Positions 55,444-62,175 of a stretch of DNA of 62,175 bases are shown piece by piece. Each line of letters starts with the position of its first letter. Position 1 is the stretch's first letter. The notes under the pieces are model-generated. The model saw nothing but the letters and a program-made list of their open reading frames with translations, ran no database searches and was not told the DNA's origin. The DNA is taken from NCBI GenBank assembly GCA_003138815.1, contig PLHD01000054.1, positions 1-62,175 on the forward strand, read 5' to 3'. A program made the translations under genes and the position numbers. This DNA is from Acidimicrobiaceae bacterium (GTDB lineage: Bacteria > Actinomycetota > Acidimicrobiia > Acidimicrobiales > RAAP-2).

Positions 55444-56469
55444 GTGCTCGATGTCGCAGACCCGGTGCGGGCACAGCTTCGACGAGCCGTCTACGGTTCG
55501 CTGGCGTTGGCCGCACTGTTCACCCTGACGACCGGGCCGGTGAAGCAGTACCGGCCGCTGTTCAACCACGCGCCCTGGCTCAACGACCCCTTCGATACGG
55601 TGATCTCGTTCATGATGTTCTTCGTGCCCTTCGCCGCCGCGTGCTGCGTCGCCCGAGTTCCGTTGTGCCGGCGCTACGAGCCGCTCCCGGCCGTGCGCGC
55701 CCGCGACCTGCTTCGCGGCTGCCAGGTCATCCTCGCCGGGGTCGCGCTCACGTTGTCGAGCGAGTGGGTCGCGGTCGCCATCGGGGCGAATCGCGCTGCT
55801 TGGAGTGGCGCCACGATTGCGCAGGTCGCCGTCCTGGCGGCCCTCAGCGTTGCCACGGTGTTGGCCGCCCGAGCCGTCGCACGCCACGGGCTTCGGGCCC
55901 TGGCCGGCCTGGCGCCGCAGCGCGAGGAGCCCGACTGGTTGGGCGACGTCGTAGCGTTGGCGTTGCTGCGTTCCGGTTGGTTCGGTCCGATGAGGTCGCT
56001 GATTGCCCGCGCCGTTTCCTGGTGCGACCGTCGGGTGGTCACCGTCGTTCGACGTCACCCGTTGTGGTGCGCAGCCGCGCTCTGGGGCGCGTTCGCGCTG
56101 GCGATCGGTGTTCGCCAGTCGCTCAACGAGGGGTACAGCCTGGGGGCGGCGTCGCTCCTCGTCGTCCTGCTCGGAGGGGGCATGTTCGGACTCAGCGTTC
56201 TGGCGGGGGGCTATCTCGGCATCGTCCACAGCGTTCGCCATCTGAGTGGTCCGCGGCGACGCGCCGTCGACGCGCTGGTGGCGACCTGCGTGGGCGTCCT
56301 CGTGCCGTTCGCCCTGCGCTACCACCTCTGGTGGGTCGTCGGCAGCACGAATGCGGTGGCCGGCCTCAGCCAGCTCGTCGGGCTCCTGGGCGTGTCGGCG
56401 TTCATCATCTTCGGAACGACCTTCGGGGCCGAGACGGCCCTGGGGCGCCACACGCGGCCGGGCACCTGA
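55444..56469 (+). CDS. Polytopic membrane protein of unknown function
   Basis: A 341-residue protein with about eight hydrophobic segments (VYGSLALAALFTLTTGPV; VISFMMFFVPFAAACCVARV; FALRYHLWWVVGSTNAVAGL). A loop with arginines and histidines lies in the middle. No family is recognised. GGGGGAGG precedes the GTG at 55444 by seven bases; a GTG at 55423 in the same frame overlaps the upstream mini-ORF stop and is the alternative start. Confidence 0.7.
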   Translation: MLDVADPVRAQLRRAVYGSLALAALFTLTTGPVKQYRPLFNHAPWLNDPFDTVISFMMFFVPFAAACCVARVPLCRRYEPLPAVRARDLLRGCQVILAGVALTLSSEWVAVAIGANRAAWSGATIAQVAVLAALSVATVLAARAVARHGLRALAGLAPQREEPDWLGDVVALALLRSGWFGPMRSLIARAVSWCDRRVVTVVRRHPLWCAAALWGAFALAIGVRQSLNEGYSLGAASLLVVLLGGGMFGLSVLAGGYLGIVHSVRHLSGPRRRAVDALVATCVGVLVPFALRYHLWWVVGSTNAVAGLSQLVGLLGVSAFIIFGTTFGAETALGRHTRPGT

Positions 56470-56506
56470 GAGCGGCTCCTACTTGGTGAGCTGTAGTCCT
56501 GGAGCG

Positions 56507-56911
56507 TCAGCTGCGAGGTCGGCGCAGCTCGCGACGCCACACCAGCCTCAGCCCCGTCCACGTTTCGTCCATGGCGCACACCTTGTTGTCGACGAGGCCT
56601 CGAGGTAGAGCGAGGCCGCGCACCGAGTGGTCCGTGATATCGGTCGCCACGCGAGAGGATCTCTTCGGCCACGCGATCCACAGGCCCCCCGACGGGAAGA
56701 CCATCGCGCGCAGCGCGTCGAAGCGCTTCTCGAGCAGGGCGTGACGAGTGTAGAAGGCGACGACCACGTCACAGCGAGCTTGCGCCCGGTGATGTACCAC
56801 CACGCTCGGTGGCAGCTCCAAGTCGAGGTCCCGGGGAGGGTGCAGGATTACCACCGACGACCCATCTCGGAGTCCGAGTTTGACCGCCATCGGGACGACC
56901 GGCTCAGCCAT
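56507..56911 (-). CDS. DUF3052 family protein
   Basis: The 134-residue protein matches the actinobacterial DUF3052 pattern: MAVKLGLRDGSSVVILHPPR, RCDVVVAFYTRHALLEKRFD, GGLWIAWPKRSSRVATDITD, and the highly conserved GLVDNKVCAMDETWTGLRLV. Function unknown. GAGG lies seven bases before the ATG; a GTG immediately upstream is an alternative. Confidence 0.85.
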   Translation of the reverse strand: MAEPVVPMAVKLGLRDGSSVVILHPPRDLDLELPPSVVVHHRAQARCDVVVAFYTRHALLEKRFDALRAMVFPSGGLWIAWPKRSSRVATDITDHSVRGLALPRGLVDNKVCAMDETWTGLRLVWRRELRRPRS

Positions 56912-57016
56912 CACCGTGCCTCAGTATTCCATGTCGCGGGGTTGAGCGCGGACGTGGATTGGCGGCCTTGCGCTTCGCGTGGTTCCGCGAGGAGCTGCGG
57001 GGTCGCCAGCGGGGGC

Positions 57017-57450
57017 TCACCCTCGGACAGGGTTGCGCAACTCCATCCAGAGGCCGGGATTCGCCACGACCTTGGACCCGAACTGCTCGTAGAGGCCGTG
57101 GGCGTCGTTGGTGACCGGGAGTCGCAGCTTGATCCCGACGACCTCGGGGTGACTGACGGCGGACCCGACGATGAACTTGCCGAGGCCCTTCCCGCGGTTT
57201 CGGTGTCGCCGACGACGTCACAGAGCCGCGCGATCGCGGCTCGATCGGTCACCCATCTCGCGACGCCGGCCTGTTCGCCTTGCGGACTCAAGCACGTGAG
57301 GGCGACGGAGTTCTCGATTGCCTTGGCCACGACATCCATGGTCCGCCCGAGCGCCCAGTACTGCCCGGTGAGCCATCGATGGGTCTTCTCGACGTCGATG
57401 CGGGTCTGGTCGTCGGTGGCCAGGAAGACATCGTCGCGTAACCACTCCAC
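57017..57450 (-). pseudogene. Frameshifted GNAT acetyltransferase
   Basis: The first frame (GTG at 57450) gives EWLRDDVFLATDDQTRIDVE, KTHRWLTGQYWALGRTMDVV and RAAIARLCDVV. Near 57198 the acetyl-CoA motif RGKGLGKFIVGSAVSHPEVV appears in a different frame and runs through NDAHGLYEQFGSKVV to a stop at 57017. A small deletion at the frame change is therefore likely, or a sequencing or assembly error. TAGTTT lies nine bases before the start. Confidence 0.75.
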
Positions 57451-57587
57451 CGTGGCTCGAAACTAGCCGACTGGTCGCGCCCGCGACGCCGGACCCGGCA
57501 CGTCCGTCGCGAAATGGCGTCCGAACTGCGCCGACCGGAGCCGACCCGTGGCGCGTCTCGGGTTCGGCGCGGCCGACGGGCTTACGA

Positions 57588-59186
57588 TCACGGATCGATG
57601 AGCACACCGGGATTGAGCATCGCGCCAGGATCCACGACTTTCTTGGCGGCGCGCAGTTGCGCGGCGAAGAGTGCCGGTCGCTCGAGGTCGTACCCCGCAC
57701 GGTGGTCGCGTCCCACCGAATGGTGATGCGTCACCGTGCCGCCACCGTCGTTGATGGCCGTCATGACCGCCGCCTTCACGTCTCGCCACTGCGCCACTCT
57801 CGACGAACCTCTGCCCGGTGCGAGGATCGTGAAGTAGGGGGCTGCACCGTCGGGATAGACGTGCGTCAGTCGGCACGTGACGATCGCCGGCCACGCGCCC
57901 GCGCCTCGCAGCGCCTCCTCCGCCGACGCCTTGATCTCGCTGACGAAGACGTCGAACCGGTCCCAGGTGATCGCGGTCTCGAACGTCTCGCTGATGAGGC
58001 CCAAGCACACGAGGCTGTCGCGAATGTAGGGCGCGCGCAGGAAGGCCGAGCGCCACTGGTCCGCGGCGTCGGTGCGCCCCGGGCCAGTGGCGCTCGCGCT
58101 CCGGTCGCGAATCTCGATGGCCCCGCCATGATCGCGTGCGAGCATCGCCGCCCTCGCCATGGCGTCGTCCACCGCGTGGTCGGCGGACTCGAAGCCGATC
58201 AGTAGGAGATGCGCCTCGCCCGAGCCGGCTCCGGTCATCAACGCCTCGCCGGCGTCGAGCAGCCGGCAGTTCGCCGGCCAAAGACCCGACTGGGCCAGGG
58301 CCCGGGCCGCTCGGGCGCCGGCTTCGAAGGTGGCGAAGCGCGCGACGGCGGAGGCCCGGAAGCGGGGGCGATCCTGGAGGCGCATCCAGGCGCAGGTGAT
58401 CACGCCAAGAATCCCTTCCGAGCCGAGCAGCAGCCGGTCCGGCGAGGGTCCGGCGCCGGATCCGGGAAGGCGGCGAGACTCCCAAAGCCCTGCGGGGGTC
58501 ACCGCCTTGACCGACTCGACGAAGTCGTCGATATGCGTATGCAGCGTGGCGTAGTGCCCGCCCGAGCGAGTCGCGATCCAGCCACCCAGCGACGAGACCT
58601 CGAAGCTCTGCGGATAGTGGCGCAGGGTGAGCTCGTACGGGCGCAGCTGCGCCTCGAGCGACGGTCCGAGCACGCCGGCCTGGATGAGCGCGGCCCGCGA
58701 CGCCGTGTCGACTTCGAGCACGCGGTCCAGGCGTGAGAGGTCGCAACTGATCACGGGCCGATCGTCGCCGCGCGGCGCCTCGACCCCGCCGACGACGGAG
58801 GAGCCCCCGCCGTACGGGATGACCACCGCATCGATCCGCGACGCCCATTCGAGGACCGCGACGACCCCCGCCTCGTCGGGAGGCGCCGCCACCACGTCCG
58901 GGGGCCGCTCCCATCGACGCTCCAGCGCTCGGACCACGTCCGCGAATGACTTGCCGTAGGTGTGGCCCGCGCGCGATGCGGCGTCGACCCGGCACCACGA
59001 GGCGATCGAATCGGGTGGTCGGATTCGCGGGGACCGCAGGTGGATCTCGTCGGGCGTCGGGGGAATGATCGGGTCCGATTCGATGGGGATGAAGGGCTGG
59101 ACCCGCTGGGCGAGAGCACGCTGTTCGGTCGCGTCGAGGCCCGCACCCTCGAATCCCCATCCCCAGAAACATCGGTCCGTGCCCAC
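57588..59186 (-). CDS. FAD-linked oxidase, alkyl-DHAP synthase-like
   Basis: The 532-residue VAO/PCMH flavoprotein resembles alkyldihydroxyacetonephosphate synthase: a FAD-binding loop VVIPYGGGSSVVGGVEAPRG, then LGGWIATRSGGHYATLHTHI and LLGSEGILGVITCAWMRLQD. The C-terminal His motif THHHSVGRDHRAGY and the end DPGAMLNPGVLIDP are typical. Bacterial members may act in ether-lipid or other oxidations; not proven here. The start is GTG; TAGCGT ends eight bases upstream. Confidence 0.87.
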   Translation of the reverse strand: MGTDRCFWGWGFEGAGLDATEQRALAQRVQPFIPIESDPIIPPTPDEIHLRSPRIRPPDSIASWCRVDAASRAGHTYGKSFADVVRALERRWERPPDVVAAPPDEAGVVAVLEWASRIDAVVIPYGGGSSVVGGVEAPRGDDRPVISCDLSRLDRVLEVDTASRAALIQAGVLGPSLEAQLRPYELTLRHYPQSFEVSSLGGWIATRSGGHYATLHTHIDDFVESVKAVTPAGLWESRRLPGSGAGPSPDRLLLGSEGILGVITCAWMRLQDRPRFRASAVARFATFEAGARAARALAQSGLWPANCRLLDAGEALMTGAGSGEAHLLLIGFESADHAVDDAMARAAMLARDHGGAIEIRDRSASATGPGRTDAADQWRSAFLRAPYIRDSLVCLGLISETFETAITWDRFDVFVSEIKASAEEALRGAGAWPAIVTCRLTHVYPDGAAPYFTILAPGRGSSRVAQWRDVKAAVMTAINDGGGTVTHHHSVGRDHRAGYDLERPALFAAQLRAAKKVVDPGAMLNPGVLIDP

Positions 59187-59246
59187 TCGACCGCACGCTA
59201 CATCGCGGCCGAGCGTCGCGGAACAAAGACCTGCTCCTGGTTCAGG

Positions 59247-60221
59247 TCAGCTCCTGGGTGCGGCCCGAGTTCGGACCTCGTCGTTCGCGGCGAGTGGTCG
59301 ACGGTGGAGACGGTCCTGGGCGAGCGCGGCACCAACGAGGATGAGCAGGGCGCCCACTGGCTCGTTCCAACTCAAGGACTCGCCGAGAAACGCGACGCCG
59401 ACGACGACGGCGAAGACGGGCGTGAGGTACGTGACGCTGCTGGCGATGGTTGCCGGAGCCTGGCGCACGATATGGAAGTTGAGTATGTAGGCGACGCCGG
59501 TGCCGAGGATACCGAGGGCACCCAAGGCCAGCAGCGATGACAGCGGGCGATGGGCCTGGACGTGGCCGAACGCGAGGGAAAAGGGCAACAGCTGCAGGGT
59601 CCCGCACAGGACCTGACCCGTGGCCAGGGCGACCGGCTTGTCGGGGAGCCTGCTGAGGTGGGCGCGCGCGTACGAGAAGCCGAAGCCGTAACAGATGACG
59701 GCAACGAGGCAAGCGCCGATGCCCAGCAGCTGGCTCTTGCCGAAGCCGTTCCAGGCTCCGATGACCACCACGACGCCGACCAGCCCGATGACCAGTCCGC
59801 CGATGATCTTGGAGCTGAACTGCTCCTGGCGCAGGATGAACAGAGCGACGATCACCGTGGCGAGCGGGGTGAAGGCGTTGATGAGCCCCGCCAGCACCGC
59901 CGAGATGTGGGTCTCGCCGTAGGAGAAGAGCGTGAAGGGCGCGCTGTTGAGCAGCGTCGAAAGCACGAAGAGGTGCCCCCACGTCCTTAGCCTCCGAGGC
60001 AGCGGCGTGCGGGTGAGTGCGGCGATCACCAGCAGCGTGCCGGCGCCGGCGACGAGCCGGGCGAAGGCGACGTCCACGGGCGACATCGCCCGCAACCCGA
60101 GCTTGATCCACCAGAATGAACAGCCCCATATGGCTCCCAGAAGCACGAACCATGCCTGCCACGCCACGACGACGCGGCGGCGGCCGGTCCTGACGTGCGT
60201 CGTGGCGGCCGCTCCCGTCAT
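59247..60221 (-). CDS. EamA-family (DMT) transporter
   Basis: The 324-residue protein has ten hydrophobic segments in two EamA repeats: LLGAIWGCSFWWIKLGLRAM starts the first, and GVAFLGESLSWNEPVGALLI ends the second. It has the short basic N-terminus (RTGRRRV) expected on the cytosolic side. It overlaps the ada stop by four bases (ATGA), so the exporter is translationally coupled to ada. Its substrate is unknown. Confidence 0.87.
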   Translation of the reverse strand: MTGAAATTHVRTGRRRVVVAWQAWFVLLGAIWGCSFWWIKLGLRAMSPVDVAFARLVAGAGTLLVIAALTRTPLPRRLRTWGHLFVLSTLLNSAPFTLFSYGETHISAVLAGLINAFTPLATVIVALFILRQEQFSSKIIGGLVIGLVGVVVVIGAWNGFGKSQLLGIGACLVAVICYGFGFSYARAHLSRLPDKPVALATGQVLCGTLQLLPFSLAFGHVQAHRPLSSLLALGALGILGTGVAYILNFHIVRQAPATIASSVTYLTPVFAVVVGVAFLGESLSWNEPVGALLILVGAALAQDRLHRRPLAANDEVRTRAAPRS

Positions 60222-61273
60222 GGACTCCGACGGGCGCCTTCGGCCTCGAGCAACGCCTCCTTCGCTTCCAGCCCCCATCGGTAACCACCCAGCGAGCCGT
60301 CTCGGCGGATCACGCGGTGACAAGGCACGACGAGCGCGGCGGGGTTCGCCGCGCAGGCCGACCCGACCGCTCGCACCGCTCGCGGCGCACCGATCCGGGC
60401 CGCGACCTCCGAGTACGTGAGCGTGCAGCCGGAGGGCACGCCGCGCAGGGCCTCCCACACGCGCATTTGGAATGCGGTGCCCTCGAGGTCCAGTGGGAGC
60501 AATGCCGCCTCGGCTTCACCGCGCACGGCGTCTGCGAGCACCCGCACCAGTTCGGCGAGGCCGTCGTCGTCGCGCTCCAGGACTGCGTTGGGGAATTCGG
60601 CCGCGAGTTCCCTCTCGAGCGCGGCCTCGTCGGACCCGATCCGCACCGCACATACGCCCCGGGCTGTGCTCGCCGCGAGGATCATGCCGATCGGCGTTGA
60701 GAGCGAGGTGAAGCCAATCCGCTCCCCGCTCCCTCCCGCCCTGTACGTTCCCGGTGCCATGCCGAGCCGAAAGGCACCGTGCTCGTAGAAGGCTCGGCTT
60801 GACCCGTACCCGGCCTCGTAGATGGCCTGGGTCACGGGCACCTTCGAGTGAAGCGCCCTTCGGACTCGCTCGGCCCGCTGGGCTCTGGCGTAACTCGCGA
60901 CCGGCACTCCCAGAACTTGGGAGAATCGTCGACGAAGGTGGCGCTCGCTGTAGCCGCACTGCGCGGCGAACGCACCGACGTCAACGGCGGTATCGGCTTC
61001 CTCCAGTTGGCGACACAGCGAGATCACCGAGGCCAGGGCCGGATCGGAGACCTGGCTCTCGTCCGGCTGGCATCGTCGGCAGGCCCGATAGCCGGCGCGG
61101 GCGGCGTCGGACGCGGTGGCGAAGTACTCGACGTTACGGCGCAGCGGCCTGCGCGAACCGCACCCCGGCCTGCAGTAGACGCCAGTGGTAGAGACGGCGT
61201 AGACGAACACGCCCGCGGCGCTGACGTCGCGAGACTCCACTGCGCGCCATCTTCCTTCATCGAGATTGTCCAC
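60218..61273 (-). CDS. ada: Ada-type methylation sensor and O6-methylguanine-DNA methyltransferase
   Basis: The 351-residue protein joins three parts. Ada zinc domain: VYCRPGCGSRRPLRRNVEYF, then YRACRRCQPDE; Cys34 corresponds to E. coli Cys38, the methylphosphotriester acceptor. AraC helix-turn-helix: CGYSERHLRRRFSQVLGVPV. C-terminal MGMT: AANPAALVVPCHRVIRRDGS. It repairs alkylated DNA and, when methylated, activates transcription. The GTG at 61273 is chosen because TAGATT ends seven bases upstream and the N-terminus then matches the family; longer frames to 61588 do not. Confidence 0.92.
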   Translation of the reverse strand: MDNLDEGRWRAVESRDVSAAGVFVYAVSTTGVYCRPGCGSRRPLRRNVEYFATASDAARAGYRACRRCQPDESQVSDPALASVISLCRQLEEADTAVDVGAFAAQCGYSERHLRRRFSQVLGVPVASYARAQRAERVRRALHSKVPVTQAIYEAGYGSSRAFYEHGAFRLGMAPGTYRAGGSGERIGFTSLSTPIGMILAASTARGVCAVRIGSDEAALERELAAEFPNAVLERDDDGLAELVRVLADAVRGEAEAALLPLDLEGTAFQMRVWEALRGVPSGCTLTYSEVAARIGAPRAVRAVGSACAANPAALVVPCHRVIRRDGSLGGYRWGLEAKEALLEAEGARRSP

Positions 61274-61280
61274 ACCGCGT

Positions 61281-61286
61281 AATCTA
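61281..61286 (-). promoter_or_regulatory. -10 box of the ada-eamA operon
   Basis: TAGATT on the minus strand, seven bases before the GTG. Confidence 0.5.
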
Positions 61287-61533
61287 CGGGAGGTCAGGGC
61301 CAGGCGCCCTCCGTTCCCGGACATCCAATTGCGACCTCGGCCGCCTGGCGCACCCTCGCCACGGAATCGTCCTGGAACGCGGCGGCGACGTTGAGCGCCG
61401 GGTCGATCTTGCGACGTGCGGTCACCCTCAGGGCCATCCCTCGCGTCATCGCGGGGATCGTCGGCGCCGCCGAGCAGATGCCGCTCGCCTCTTCTTGAAC
61501 GCGGAACCGGACGGAAGGACTCCGCCGAGGACC

Positions 61534-62175
61534 TCAAAGGCAGCCGTAGGTGGCGTCCAGCAGCGCCCGGTTGCGGGGATCCTGCCACCGCAGGCCGAAT
61601 CGGTTCATGCAGTAGCCGAAGGCGATCTTTGTGTCGGGATCGGCCATGCCCAGCGATCCCCCCGCGCCGTAGTGCCCGAAACTGGATCGTCCGGGACCGA
61701 GCGGTCGTTCAGGCATGGTCAGCTGGAAGCCGAAGCCGAAGCGTGATTTTCGGTCAAGGATTAAGTCGTGGCCTGATGAGAGCTCCGAGGTTGCCGCGCT
61801 CAAGGTCGCCGGGCCGAGCAAGCGGACGCCGTCGAGGCTTCCGCCACCCGCGAGCAGGCCGTAGATGCGCGCGATGGCCCGCGCGTTGGAATGGCCGTTG
61901 GTCGATGGGTGAACTGCCGCACGCCACGCTCGAGAGTTGACAGTTCCGATGCCTGAGGCCCCAGGGGGGTTCGCGTAAATGAAGTTGAAGTCGTCGGTAG
62001 CCTGCTCAGGCGTCGGGAAGTTGGCGGGCGAAGGGAACTGGAAGTCGGAGACTCTTGCGTCCTGCGCCGGATCGATGCCGAAGAGGAAGTCCGCCCCGAG
62101 GGGTCCGGCGACTTCGCGAGCGAAGAACTCGGCGAAGGGTGTGCCGCTCACCCTGCGCACCAGCTCACCGCCTAG
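61534..62175 (-). CDS. Beta-lactamase-family serine hydrolase (5' end outside window)
   Basis: The C-terminal 214 residues of a class C beta-lactamase/esterase are visible; the frame is open through the right edge of the window. The edge sequence ELVRRVSGTPFAEFFAREVA is followed by GPLGADFLFGI. Later ARIYGLLAGGGSLDGVRLLG and SSFGHYGAGGSLGMADPDTK (third active-site box) are typical of EstB-like enzymes. The SxxK serine must lie beyond the window. Confidence 0.85.
   Translation of the reverse strand, partial: LGGELVRRVSGTPFAEFFAREVAGPLGADFLFGIDPAQDARVSDFQFPSPANFPTPEQATDDFNFIYANPPGASGIGTVNSRAWRAAVHPSTNGHSNARAIARIYGLLAGGGSLDGVRLLGPATLSAATSELSSGHDLILDRKSRFGFGFQLTMPERPLGPGRSSFGHYGAGGSLGMADPDTKIAFGYCMNRFGLRWQDPRNRALLDATYGCL

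Noticed and set aside
61300-61500. Minus-strand frame between ada and the right-edge hydrolase (TRGMALRVTARRKIDPALNV)
   Set aside because: Slightly protein-like but short, without a start signal, and overlapping the longer discarded ada extension.

Overview
The window looks like a chromosome segment from a high-GC actinomycete, most likely class Acidimicrobiia or a close relative. This rests on the dnaK-grpE-dnaJ-hspR-clpB operon with an HspR-type operator, a purS/purQ/small-purL purine system, a PurF with a short cleavable propeptide, an EtfD-like iron-sulfur membrane protein, a mycothiol-type (MDMPI) family enzyme, DUF3052 and AIM24 proteins, and TANNNT promoters that sit directly in front of start codons (leaderless mRNAs). 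The class assignment is inference, because no rRNA gene is present.

Layout. Bases 1-2414 hold a lower-GC accessory gene (AlbA/Schlafen plus RecG-like ATPase regulator) with a palindromic promoter. This segment ends against the 3' end of a tRNA-Gly gene, as an integrated element would. Bases 2489-8211 hold a candidate structured RNA, dcd (bifunctional dCTP deaminase), the EtfD-like protein, a nitrogen module (amtB-glnB behind a GlnR-like box) and gpmA. Bases 8326-14720 are the heat-shock chaperone operon with its own repressor. Bases 14750-27510 are a nucleotide synthesis block: purA-purD-purB-purC-purS-purQ, then purL, then purF-purM-pyrE. A basic protein gene and a PHP phosphatase gene are inserted on the opposite strand, and most joints are 4-base overlaps.

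From 27.5 kb onward the window is a mosaic of mostly monocistronic metabolic and stress genes. These include serine hydrolases, a tRNA-Asp/tRNA-Phe pair, a GH1 glycosidase that lacks a canonical start codon, phosphate uptake, an aminotransferase-SCP2-permease operon, TrhO, AIM24, an acyl-CoA ligase, an amidase, an LLM-class oxidoreductase, an alkyl-DHAP-synthase-like flavoprotein, and an Ada regulator coupled to an EamA exporter. Four genes here are broken or truncated (EamA, VOC and two GNAT genes), so gene decay or assembly error is concentrated in this half.

The strongest window-wide signal is promoter architecture. At thirteen starts a TANNNT box ends exactly six bases before an ATG or GTG, and about nine more lie at seven to nine bases. 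Genes inside operons and a few others use normal Shine-Dalgarno sites. The best candidates for something undescribed are the branched RNA fold in front of dcd, the three-half-site operator at the left edge, and the 33-base near-perfect palindrome at 45.7 kb.
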